Below are positions 1 through 12,097 of a stretch of 64,000 nucleotides of DNA, piece by piece. The DNA lies in NCBI RefSeq assembly GCF_024713945.1, contig NC_134680.1, positions 5,577,501 through 5,641,500 on the forward strand. The letters run 5' to 3'. Under the pieces are notes generated by a model. It was not told the DNA's origin. It saw nothing but the letters and a program-made list of their open reading frames with translations, and ran no database searches. The translations under genes and the position numbers were made by a program. This DNA is from Dermatophagoides farinae (lineage: Eukaryota > Arthropoda > Arachnida > Sarcoptiformes > Pyroglyphidae). Position 1 is the stretch's first letter; each line of letters starts with the position of its first letter.

Positions 1-2770
1 TTAGAACAACAGAACAGAAGAACATACATTCCAAAGTTGGAGGCTTGAATTTTTATTCCAAAATGGCAAACAACAACAACAACGACGACAACAAGAACAT
101 GAAATGCAAAAAAAAAATGGCGCCATTCATTACAATTTGGATAGTTTGTTTATGTGTAGAAAGAAGAAAACTGGCTAAAATGGCTCCCCAATATGTTGAG
201 TTTTCTGTTTTTTTTCTAGTTTTTATTTTCCCGCTTCAACTTGCTATATTCGACTGTATATGTTTGTTGTGGAACGAATGTACAAATCCAACACACCATT
301 ACCACCACCACCACCACCACCGCCGCCGCCATCCAGCACTTTTATTCAAGTCACAAGTGGATTCCCAAAATGAGGTCAACACTCATTTATTCATTCATTC
401 TATATTCGAATTTCAATTCAACAATTAAGCTTTCATTTGATGTTGTTGCTTTTTCTTCTTCTTTTACAAACAAAAAAAAAAATAAAAAAAAAATAATGAC
501 AGCAGCAGATGAATTTCTTGAGACAACAACATGCAAAACAAGATGGATTCATCCATTTTTGGAATTTTTTTTTAAGTTTGGAATTTTAATCATTTTTAAG
601 ATTATTGACATTTTTTTTCTGATTCATTTTTCTCTTGACCGGAATTTTATCGAATGACCGATTTTTGTTTTTCATTCATATCATGATTATTATCATCAAT
701 CTTGGAATCAATCCGATCATCATGATGACTAGTCGATTATCTTGAACATTTAATCTGATTAATTTCAATCATTCATCATCATCATCATCATCATCATCTG
801 TTTATAAAAATGGTCAAACGGTATTACCCCAAACTGCCCAGTGTGCAAAAACAAAAACAAAACAAAAAAAAAAATGTCCAATTAGAATCAAAATGAAATT
901 TTTTTTTCTCTCGAAAATTCACATTATTTAAATGAATGTTTTTTTTTACTCTTGATGATGATGGTGAATATAATTTGGACACTGAGTGAGTGAGTGAGAG
1001 AGGAATTTTATTCAGCTTCAAGGCATATGAACTTTGATTTTATTTATTCAATTCATCAAAAAACAACAACAACAACAACACATGATGTTCTAACGTGAAA
1101 CCTGAACAAGGGGCGCCAGTTATATAACGGTAAATGAAAAAAAAATACTGCTCTTAACCGTCTGATTTGTCGATTAATTTTTATTTTTTATTTTTTTTTT
1201 GCCTTTCTATTTAAGAGAGTTTACCAGGTTTTCCGCTTTCGATCATCATGATCATCATCATCATCTCGTAGTCTTTGTTGAATCGAATCAACAAGTATCT
1301 GTATGGTGGTGGTTATACGCTTCTTATTATGCATACATAAAAAAAATATAGAGAAGTGGAGTATAATTTTTCCATGTTTCTAGTTTTGTTTTTTCTTCTC
1401 CTCATCCATTTGGTTATTGCACACACACACACACACATATCATCAAGTAAAGAAACATGTAACCTAATTTCGTTCATTCGGGGTAGACAATCTATTTTTA
1501 TTATTCAACCATACTGTTTTTTTTCTATTTCCTCCCCCGAAGTTCTTTTTCAAAAAGAAATTTTATTCCAAAACAACAGATTAAGATAAAAAGCGAATAA
1601 AAATCCATGAAATTCAATGATTCTCAAAAGTCTGGACCTGAAAGAAAAAGAAAAAGAAAAAAATATTGAATCATGTTTTGTATAGAACGGTTGGCCGACC
1701 AGACAGTGGAACAAAAAATCATTTTTCATTTTGGTTACCGATATATGGATGGAATCCATTTTTTTGACAACCGATACATCAATCAACCATGGGACAGCAA
1801 CCAACAACTTGGCAACAACAAAAATCGAATGAATGAATTTTTCCATTTCCATTCGATTCAAGTTTCTCACAAGATTCATTTATCCGAGAGCTATTCACAT
1901 ACACACACACACACAATACAAAGATTCGTTTATTCGTGTTGTATCCACAATAAGAGGATCCAAACACACACACACACACACATACAATATTTCAAATTTT
2001 CAAACAGAAGAAAAGCACCTTGTCGTTGACCTCAATTCTTACTCTTCATTCTTTTTTTTTCCTGGACTCCCACCTTTCCTAAACATACACACACACACAC
2101 CGAATAAATTACATTCTCCAAAGAAAAAAATCAACAACAACAACAACAAGAAGTGGCAGGAGAAAATGAAAAAAAAAAATTTTCAATTCACAAAAAAAAA
2201 ATCCATGGTTCCACGAAAAATTCATTTTCCTTTTTTTTCATTCTAATATATCAACAAGTTTCCAGTAGCTAGGCACCACTTTTTTTTCACTGATTTCAAA
2301 TCTTTACCGCCACTTGTATCACAACAACAACAACAACAACAGCAGTCCGTCCATGGACACACACATGCCCACACACACACATTACATAATTCTTAAATAC
2401 TGATGATGATCATTCATCGAATAATATTGATTCAGGTTCATTCCAATTTTTTTTTTGGGGGGGATTATGTCCTAAATTCATTTTATTTATCAGTGGAAAA
2501 AAAATCCAGGCTTGACTTGGTTTGGCTCCATATATTCATCATATATATAATTATTATTATGAATCGGTTGTCGTTAATAGACATACAATACAACAACGGG
2601 GAGAATACAGGTCGAATACACACACACACTTACACACACACACACACCGATAGAGGATATGGTTTCTTTTCACTTAAAAAAAATCGATAAAAATCCAATG
2701 CTATAGAAAAGAGAGGGAGAGAAAAAGTTCAATCAAGAAAGAAAAAAAATCAGCGCTGAATTTTTCATTT

Positions 2771-2795
2771 CTCTCTCTCTCTCTCTCTCTCTCTC
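2771..2795. repeat. (CT)n microsatellite
   Basis: Uninterrupted CT dinucleotide run of about 12 units in the gene-free left part of the window. Confidence 0.95.
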
Positions 2796-3030
2796 ATTCC
2801 TATGCGCACAAATGAATATGAATAAAAATTTTGAAAAATGAAACGAAAATTCATTTTTCATTTTTTTTTTGTTTTCTTCTTCTTAAATAAAATTTCTCTT
2901 CTCCTCCCCCTCCTTTTCTACTAGTTTTTTTTCTACACTTTTATATATGAATATATAACAACCATAATAATAATCATATCGAATCATTTCATTTCATTTG
3001 AATAGACTGCTTTGCCTTCATTTTATTCAT

Positions 3031-3052
3031 GTGTGTGTGTGTGTGTGTGTGT
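3031..3052. repeat. (GT)n microsatellite
   Basis: Eleven uninterrupted GT units; one of dozens of CA/GT tracts in the non-coding DNA of this window. Confidence 0.95.
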
Positions 3053-3346
3053 TACCGTTTCGGTTGGAATAAAATGACTATGAAATGAAATGAAATAAGC
3101 GTAAAAACAATACAAATTTTGTTACCTTTTGCTGCAATTTGAATAATTGTATTCTTTAATATTCATTTGAAACGAATGAATGAATCATGATCATTCGATC
3201 CATTGTTCATATTCATCACCACCACTAGTAGTGGATGGTTCAAATTCCATGTACGATGTTCATTTTCATTTTCGTTTTTTTTCTCGTGGAATTTAAAACG
3301 AAAAAAAAATCCAATTTCACCTCTCGACAATGAAACAAGGTGAAAC

Positions 3347-3347
<1 letters not shown>

Positions 3348-3378
<31 letters not shown>
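3348..3378. repeat. poly-A homopolymer
   Basis: Run of 31 A, the longest homopolymer I noticed. Similar runs of about 21-22 A occur at 35901-35922 and 36188-36208. No target-site duplication or retrotransposon body was seen next to it, so it is called a simple homopolymer rather than a retroposon tail. Confidence 0.9.
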
Positions 3379-3379
<1 letters not shown>

Positions 3380-6300
3380 AAACGAAATAAAAATCCAGAT
3401 CCATAAATCGCCAGATTTCGTAACAGCAATCAAAATAAGAAAAAAAAATTTCGTCAATTTCCTTTTCGTCGTTATAATTTTCAACGTTCTTGTCATATTC
3501 TGATTATGTAGAAATAAAAATCATTCATTCATTCATTTCGATTTATTTTATTTCAAATTTTTTCCTCCGTTCTCATGGTTCGTTTCATGTTCTTGTTGTA
3601 CACAGTAGCAGCAGCAGCAGCAGCAGCATTCGAATTTGCGTATCGACAAATCCACATCCAGATAGCAAAGTAGTGGAGAAGAAAAAAAAAATAATTTTCA
3701 ATACCGAAATGGAACGGAACGTTTAATCTTTGAAAATATTTTTCTTTCTTTCTTTCTTCAGGGAACACACACACACACATTATGCATGGACAATTGAGAA
3801 AATGAATTTGTGTGTGTGAGCGAGCGAGAGTGAGAGAGAGAGAATTAAGTTTATTCTCTTGATCTTTCTAATTTTTATTGTTAAAAATTTTTTTTTCTCA
3901 TTCAAATCTTTGGAACATTATGTAGTTGTAGTTGTAGTTGGTTGACGGGTATAGATCGAATGATTATTGTCAAATCAAATAAAATCACGGGAAACGTTTT
4001 TTTTCCATTATTCCATAATAATACACTTTTTACAACGACAGATGTTTTTAAAATGAAAAAAAATTAAAGCTTTTTTTCTTGATACAAGTTCAATGGGGGG
4101 TGAGTATGAAGAGGGTAGATGATGGTGATGACTAAGGCCCCCTCTCACCATCATCATAATAACCGTCAATTCGGAACCTATTGCTATTGTTGTAAACGTA
4201 AATATTCTCATTTGGTCCTATGATGTGTGTGTGTGTGTGAATTGTGATCCAATTTTTTTTTTGATCCATCACCATTTTCACTGTGACCTGTGTTTTTTTT
4301 TCTTTTTCTTTTATTTTCATGATTCCCTTCTTTTACTACATACACACACACACACGCATTCTGATCATGATGCATATATGCTTTTCATATGGATTTTGGT
4401 GATGAATTTTTTTTTGTTGGATATGCAAATAATACACAGATACCTATATATCAATGTAAAGAATGAATAACCGAAATGTGTGGTGGAAATTTGACCTTTT
4501 TTTCTGGAACCTTTTTTTCCACATTAATTCATTTGTTCAGTCATTCTCATCATCATCATCATCCTGTTGCTTTTGTCGTTGTGTTTAGTATAGTAGCCTA
4601 GCCTTGGCCACCACTATTACACACTATATGTTGATCCATGACAGGACAAACAAAACAAAATGTTGAAAATGAAAAGAAATATAATTCTTTTCAGGGTAAA
4701 ATTTTTTCTTTCCTCACTGTTTCTTTCTCATCATCATTCTCGATCTAAACTGAAAATTTTGTTTTGTTTCTTCTTATCGTCCTCCTTCAAATTCACTGTA
4801 TATCTCGTATATTTTAAGTACCATTCAATTCAATTCATTCCAATATGTCATGTGTATGTGTACCAACCACATTGTCATCGGGGTTTGTGTCTCCGGTTGA
4901 ATTTTTTTTTATTATTCATTTGTTAAATTCATTGATTCATTGAAATGAACTGAAAACTGAATTTGAATAGAGTGAAAGGTAGTGAAAGAGAGGTGATCAA
5001 ATTCATTCATTCATTCTTCGTCTTCTGCATGTGTATTTGGTTTGTCATTTGTCGTTCACCATTTTTCATCCATCTATCTATAATCAGTAAAGTTTAATGG
5101 TTCAACAACAACAACAACAAAAAACGGTCTGGACAGGATGAACCCGACAAGCCAAACGAAATCAACAAAAAAAAGAAAAGAAAAATCTATTGTTCTCAAC
5201 GATGTAGTGGGGACACCAGAAAAAAAAATTCTTATCAAAATCAAGTCTTGACCATGTTTTATCTGTGGCATAACAACATAAATTTAATAGAATCTTGACC
5301 TGATCATTTGATTTTGGTCTAATTTTGATCACACACACACACACACACAATCACCTTTTGTTGATTGAATCAATTCCGGAGATTTTTTTTTCGGTGGGGG
5401 TGGGGGTGTTTTAAAATTATCATTATTGTCACACACACATACACAAACTGATTTACAACAACAAGGTATGGGTCATTCCGTTTGGATTTTTTTTCTATCG
5501 GAATGGATTCAATAGTGAGAATAGTATGGAAAGTAGAAAATTGAAACCATAAAGAACAATGAGAATTGGATTGAAGATTTTTTTTGTGTGTGACTTGTAG
5601 AAACCATATAGTGATTGGTTTTTTTTATATATTCAAATAAATTTACTATTCATACGCAAACACCGACCAACCGACCGACCAACCAACCAAAGAGAGAGAG
5701 AGAGAGAGACAAAAGCAGACAACCATTGATCAGGCAAATAGCAACGGAACATATCGCATTCACAGGTCTTTGAACTTCAAAGAAGAAGGGAAAAAAATTT
5801 TTTAAATGATAATAAATGAATGAAACAACCAAAAAAAAAACAACATTTCTTTGGTGGTGTGTGTGTGATAAATATTCACCAAATTGTAATTCCATAAATT
5901 TTGTTTTTCTGTCCATTTTTTTTTCTAGAAAGAATAGCCAAATGGATAAATGGAATTAGAATTGTTCATTAGTAGCAATGTTTTCATTTTCATATAGGAA
6001 GATTTTATTTTTTTTTCTCGTCTGAAAAAAAAATCTGACATTCCACACACACACACACACACATTATTAGATTATCATATGACAATATTTGATCAAAATT
6101 GTGATCAAATATTCAATGATATTCGATGATAATACTGACCTCAAATATTTACTTTGAATATGACGATTTTTTTTTCTTCTTGCTTCTTTGCAAAAAAAAA
6201 CTTGTCTAAGTAGAAAAAAAACGCATATTCGATTGCAATCGTGATTTTGTTCGAAGTTCAATTCTATTGGCTATAAATAATTGAATTTTGAATTGAACAA

Positions 6301-6815
6301 CAGTTGATATAGTACAGAAAAAAAACATAAATCTGACAATCTCCATCAAAGAAGAAAAAGAAGAAGAAGAAAATTGAAATGAAAATTGTGCAAAAAAAAA
6401 ATAGACATAAACACATTCAAACAAAAGCGACCTTTGATATTCTTTTTTTTCAAACTAAAGAAAAGATTCGATTCGATTCGATATGATTCGATTTGCAGTT
6501 GTTGTTGTTGTTGTTGTTGCTGAAAATACATTGTCTCGAATCGAATATCATCATCATCGATAAGGATTCGATTGATGGATGGATGATGGATGGTTTACAA
6601 TTACCAGCCAAAAAAAAAAAATCAAATTCAAATTCATCCCATAAAATGATAATTTTCTTTTCTTTTTTTTCATCTGGATTCGAATTCCAATTTTTTTATA
6701 ATAATTGAATAATAATAATAAAAACTTTTATTTTCATCATCTATAGAAACTAGGAAGCGAATCATCCATAGCATACAACATTTCTTTGACATTCCATCAT
6801 CATTAACATGGTAAC

Positions 6816-6848
<33 letters not shown>
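6816..6848. repeat. (CAT)n trinucleotide microsatellite
   Basis: Eleven uninterrupted CAT units in non-coding DNA. The same trinucleotide is the commonest repeat inside exons here, where it encodes Ser, His or Asp tracts depending on frame and strand. Confidence 0.95.
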
Positions 6849-9837
6849 TAGTTAAATGTATGTATTTAATTTCAATTTCTAAGCCCTGATTTGAATTCGG
6901 GTTTTTTCTTTCTCGTCGCTGTTTTTTTTTATCATCATCATCATCGTAAAAACCGTTACATGTTGCATGCATATATTCCGTTTCGATGTGAAGACTATAG
7001 CGATAGTTCGCCAAATCAAACAAAAAATTTTTTTTCTTTGATTGAAATTGAATTCAATTCATTCTATATCAACGCACACACAATATATAATAATCATCAC
7101 TATGGTGATTGTGTGTGTGTGTGTGTGTGTGTTGATCAACAACAACAACAACAACAACAACAACTTGTTGACATTCTCTCTTCTTTATTTTGTTTCCACA
7201 CTATAGATTCACATAAAACCGATTGATGATATCGATTTAACTTGCTAACTAACTAATGGAAAAGATATCTCTATAAATCTAACCATTTCCTTGATGATCT
7301 TGTAATCATCATCATTTATTGATGTTATATATGTCTCTATGATGTTGATAATAATTTGCCGCTATTTTAAAATACAATTGATGATGATGATTACCGTTGT
7401 TTTCAGAGTTTTCTAGATTGATTGATTGATTGATTCGGCCCCCTCTCATTCCCTTGTTTATTTGTTTGTTTGTTTGTTGTTGTTGTCATCAGGATTCGAA
7501 ATTTAAATTTTCAAAAACAAACTTTTTTTTGGGCTCGAGAATCGAATCTTTGAACTTTAGATTCGAAATCTGTTTATTTTGGTTGATGATGATGATTAGG
7601 ATGATGATGATGATGATCGCCTCATTTTTTTTTAGTTTTCTCTTCCGATTATAATCATTTATAATCAATTGTTCAATTGATTTGATTGATCGATTATTCA
7701 AATTCGATTATTATTATATTGTTTGATTATTTCATTACCAAATTCGTCAACATAAAATTATCATCATTTTTTTTTGGTCGATGTGTGTGTGTGAGCGAAT
7801 TTTCATTCTTTATGGGTGGCCACGATTATTTATTTTTTGGCTCTCATCATTTTTTTTTTTTTTTGGGTTACGTGATTTTTTTCTTTTGATTTCATCGCCA
7901 TGTTTTTGATGAACAACGAAAAAAAAAAATTTTTCTTCATCTAGAAAAATGCTAAAATAAAATGAAAAAAAAAATCCGATACCAAAGAACGAAAAAAAAA
8001 ATGACAACGACAACGAATTAAAAGAACGCACGAATGTTCAAAGAAATCTGAATATCATCATCAATGAGAAAGAAAAAAAAATTGAATGAATGTTTATTAG
8101 GAATCATGTGATATTGAGACAGACACACAATTATTGATTATCGATTTTTTTTTGGATGATTTTTTCCTTCATCATCATCATCATCATCATCCGTCCATCG
8201 ATCGATTTTTGATATGAATCGAATCGAATGATCATATGAATGAATGACTGAATATGATTCGGGAAAGAAACAAATCTTTTTTTTCTTTCTTTATTTGATA
8301 TATACAAACAACAACAACAACAACAACTTTGGATTCGACTTTGATTCGATATCCATCCATCCATTCATTCATTCATTCATTCAATTCAATTCATTCATCT
8401 CGAATTTTTTTTGCTCGCTTTCTTTCTTATCATCATTTCGATTTCTTCTTCTTCTTCGTCGAGATCTTTCGTTTTTTTCAATTCGATAATTGAAATGAAC
8501 AACAGCGAAGGCGAAATTACAAAAAAAAAAAAATTCTCCTCAATCCGAAAAAAAACTGGGAAATAATATTATAAAAAATTACCAGAACAAAAAACAAAAC
8601 AAATATAAAATCTAGGTTAAATAATAATTTTTGGTTGGCTGGCTGGCTAGTTGGTTTTTTTTTTAGTTGTATCTGCTCCAACAACAAACCAATCAACCAA
8701 CCAACCAACCAGCATAAACACCTTTGATGTTTATTCCATCAATAAAGGCGCACACGACAAATATATCCACATTAAACAACAAAAAAAAACAAGGGCGCCA
8801 TTTTTAATTTACCACCAATATTTGATGATGATGAGCACCATTTTTATGATCAGGAAATCCGCCGCTTTATTAATTATTTATAAATTATCGGCCAAATCGG
8901 CCAAAAAAAAAATTTCCATGATATTCCAGCTTGATCTAGATTATCATCATAGATGGATGAATGGTTGTTGTCGTTGAAGATTGAATAAACATTTTTACAC
9001 CCATTTCCGTTTGTCTTCATTTCATATGGTGGAGTTGTCAATTGGTTAAATAATAAAATCATCACACACACACACGCACGCATATATTCCAAGGGTCGAA
9101 GAACTTTAAATTCAGGAAAGAGAAAAATACCGACAAAAAATAAAAATAAAAATTTTTCATTCGAAATCAAAAATCGGTACATTCAACTGGTGTTCATTAG
9201 AATTTTCAACCTTTGTTTTCAGCAAAAAAAAACTAGTAATTGATTTGCGAAAACTATCCGGAATTAATGATTACTGTGCGTACATGGACATTATTAATGC
9301 CGATAATCATCATCATTGATTGATGAACATGATTGAAAAATGCACCAAACGCACACACACACACACTATACAAAAAGACGATTAAAAAACGTCAACAAAA
9401 CAAAAACAAAAACATACAGAGGATGATTATGATGGTGGACATTGGCATCTATCAATTGTGTCTGTATGCGTGTATTATGTGTTCGTTGGTGGTATTTTAT
9501 CTCATCTTGTTGATTTTAAAATTAAATACCAGATTCAAAACAAAAACAAAAATTAGATCATCCATTTCCAACAATGGAATAAAAAACGTAAACATATAAT
9601 TCAGCATATACATGACATTATTTTCCATGATTGGTATTTGATCAATCCAACTATTGGGCAGTAATTTTGTCTAAAAAAATAAAAAAAAAAGAAATTTTTT
9701 TTTTTAAAAAGCTTAAAAGTTGTTCAAATTGATATTTAATATTATAGTTCTTCATTGTTGAGTTGATACTGATGATGATGATAATGATGATAATGATGAT
9801 GACATGGCAAAACAATTTAATTACACATTTGATTACA

Positions 9838-10410
9838 TTATGATAATCGTAGATTACAAGCAATAAATCCCAAATGAATACAACTTGGATACATGATAAG
9901 TGCATAGGATTCATCTACATCCCTATTCAATAATCGTAAATGTCGATTGTTTGGTATGAACATCCATTCACCAGCAATTAATTTAGGTACATTTTTCATT
10001 ATCGATTTAGTTCGTTGATGAATAACATGCATTTCATTATACAATAATAACAGGTAAAAATATTCTCCTACACCTGTATCTATTTTCATTGATGAGAATG
10101 GATCCATTCGAATAATGTGTGCATTGTTATTTCCTGGTAGATTTAATGCTGAATTAAAAGCAATTCCATGTTCAATAGCTTTTCGAAATTCGATATCTTT
10201 GATATGACGTAATACTTCTTTTCGATATTCTTCACATTGGTCATTCAAATCATGGACCAATATTTGACAAATCGTTTTAGTCGCTGGTTCAATAGTTGGT
10301 TCATTATCTTGATTTGTGTCTATCAATGATTCACATAACTTATTTATAACAAAATAAAAATGCGAATTAATTTGATTTCTTTCAAAATTCAACGGAAATT
10401 TGAAATCCAT
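9838..10410 (-). CDS. unrecognised conserved-looking protein, divergent from ADAT3
   Basis: Single-exon frame of 190 residues from the ATG at 10408-10410. A longer frame starts at 10498-10500 and would add 30 mostly hydrophobic residues, but that ATG lies only 16 nt from the ADAT3 ATG on the other strand, so the inner start is preferred. The composition is that of an ordinary globular protein, without homopolymer tracts: mixed helices, an Arg/Glu-rich stretch near residues 60-80 and a hydrophobic C-terminal end. I do not recognise the family and see no signal peptide or catalytic motif. The closely spaced divergent arrangement with ADAT3 suggests a housekeeping gene. An intron could have been missed. 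Confidence 0.6.
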   Translation of the reverse strand: MDFKFPLNFERNQINSHFYFVINKLCESLIDTNQDNEPTIEPATKTICQILVHDLNDQCEEYRKEVLRHIKDIEFRKAIEHGIAFNSALNLPGNNNAHIIRMDPFSSMKIDTGVGEYFYLLLLYNEMHVIHQRTKSIMKNVPKLIAGEWMFIPNNRHLRLLNRDVDESYALIMYPSCIHLGFIACNLRLS

Positions 10411-10516
10411 TTTTGTAAATAAAAAAAAACTGCTGAAAATATCGATACTATCGATAGCCAACAATAATGAAATATCGAATTTCTCCAGTGAGAGAATCAC
10501 GTGAAACAGGACCGAA
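10411..10516. promoter_or_regulatory. putative bidirectional promoter between ADAT3 and its divergent neighbour
   Basis: Only 106 bp separate the two opposed start codons, so both transcripts must start within or very near this interval. No TATA box was recognised. It is called from geometry alone; promoter activity is inferred. Confidence 0.45.
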
Positions 10517-11609
10517 ATGTTTCAATCCGAAGTGATTCTTTCGGATATCTACAAAGATGATGCAATTTCAACAGGTATTTTCATTGAATTCCAATTAATT
10601 TTAATTAATTCTATGTCACTTTAGTCAAGGTTTTGGTTTTACAGCTATCGGACAAGGCTAAGATGACCAATATAATGAAATTTTTAACGACAAAACTACC
10701 GATGACACAAATATCAATGAATCATTTGAAACGAATAAATTCTAAACATGACAATTTCCAGATATTGATTTCTCCGATAAAAGATTCGTCCTGTAATAAA
10801 AACGTTGATATCATACAAAAAACGATCAACGAAATGAAAGAGGATTTACGTGAATTTTTACTTGGATTCGATTCTGATAATCTCTGTTTACGAGAAGTAG
10901 CAGCATCAAGCCCTTTAACTCGTAATCAATTCGAACGATTATCACCATTGTGGCCTGTTAATTTTTTTGAGAATAAATAGTAATTTCATCATTTATTTAA
11001 TTGAAATTTATATTCTTGTGATTTTAAAAAAACTTTCATCATTTTCTCAGTATAGCTAAATGCCTTGATGGAAGCATATTTTCACCCGATCATTGGAAAC
11101 GAATTCATGAATTAATGATTGAAACGTTAAATATGTTGAATAATGATTCACCATCGTGTATGTCGTCCATAATCGTCAAGGATAATGGCAAACGAATTGT
11201 AACTAAAACCATTTCAAGGACCAATCAACATCCATTACATCATGCAGTGATTGTTGCCATATCAAATGTTGCCGAAATACATAAACAAGCTAAAGAACAA
11301 TTATTAAAGGATCCAGATTCATTTCAAGGTGATAATCATTATTATAAGGATGATTATCTTTGTACCAACTATGATTGTTTTCTTAGCCAAGAACCATGTA
11401 TAATGTGTGCAATGGCATTGGTTCATTCAAGAATTCGTCGTGTATTTTTCTTCGAATCAACAACAATATCGACAATTACTAATGAATGTTATGATCAGCC
11501 ATATACTGTACAAAAATTGCATATAAATTCAAATCTAAATCATCGTTATGAAGTATGGAAACTTTCCAAACAGGAAAATTATGCAAATAAAAAACAGCGG
11601 ACATCATGA
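10517..11609 (+). CDS. ADAT3: tRNA-specific adenosine deaminase subunit ADAT3 (Tad3)
   Basis: Three exons: 10517-10574, 10625-10979 and 11051-11609, with introns of 50 and 71 nt having GT/AG ends and matching phases, giving 323 residues. The C-terminal half is a cytidine-deaminase fold. The first zinc ligand is His202 in the HAV motif, and PC-x-x-C supplies Cys254 and Cys257, followed by the MALVHSRI segment typical of ADAT3. In catalytic deaminases HAV reads HAE; the Glu-to-Val change is the known mark of ADAT3, the non-catalytic partner. In the family, ADAT3 pairs with ADAT2 to convert A34 to inosine in tRNA anticodons. The N-terminal part carries the WP-x-x-F motif seen in ADAT3. ADAT2 is not in the window. 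Confidence 0.93.
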
Positions 11610-12097
11610 TCATCATTATTATTAGTTGTTTTTTTTGGTTTCAATAATTTTATTATTTAATTGAGATCACATGATAAATTGACATTGATGGGTGTAGGTT
11701 TTCTTTTTTTTTCTCTTTCTCCCTCTCTTTCCAAAAAAAAAAAATATTCAATGATTGTGAATATATTGTATTCAAACAATAAAGGAAGTTGGATTGAAAT
11801 TCCGATTGATAAATGAATGAATCCTGAATAATAATTAGTGTAATATGGTAAATGTGTGAATGAGTGAAAAAAATTGATCCAGAAATTCAGCGGCAGCAGC
11901 AATTAACAGCAAATTATTCGAGAACAAAAAAAAAGAGAGAAAGGCACAGAAATGAAAATTATTTTACAGGAAAAACAAAAACAAACAAACAAAAAAAAAT
12001 GAATAAATTTAGGTCGAAAGAGAGATCGAATTTTATATTTTGTCGCTTTTATGGATTTATGAAAATATCAGGATGGATGGATCGAAACCTTGGGATT
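11610..12097. other. convergent spacer between ADAT3 and Mint
   Basis: The 3' flanks of two genes facing each other. It is AT-rich with A and T runs and holds no coding signal; open frames crossing it look like chance frames. Presumably it is 3' UTR and poly-A sites of both genes. Confidence 0.6.

Larger units (their letters stand above)
1..9837. other. gene-free, microsatellite-rich region
   Basis: No open reading frame here has conserved-looking sequence, normal amino-acid composition or a convincing exon structure. The frames that stay open do so through simple repeats: poly-Phe from poly-T, His-Thr from (CA)n, Cys-Val from (GT)n. Clear tracts include (CT)n at 2771-2795, (GT)n at 3031-3052, poly-A at 3348-3378 and (CAT)n at 6816-6848. 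The stretch could be intergenic DNA or a long intron of a gene whose exons lie to the left; the sequence does not decide this. Confidence 0.7.

Noticed and set aside
3230-3260. A GGTTCAAATTCC string resembling a tRNA B box
   Set aside because: The flanking bases do not form a T-arm stem and no A box or acceptor stem is found at the right distance. No tRNA was supported anywhere in the window.
3348-3378. Long poly-A runs considered as retroposon tails
   Set aside because: No target-site duplication, SINE/LINE body or reverse-transcriptase coding was seen; runs occur alone among other simple repeats.
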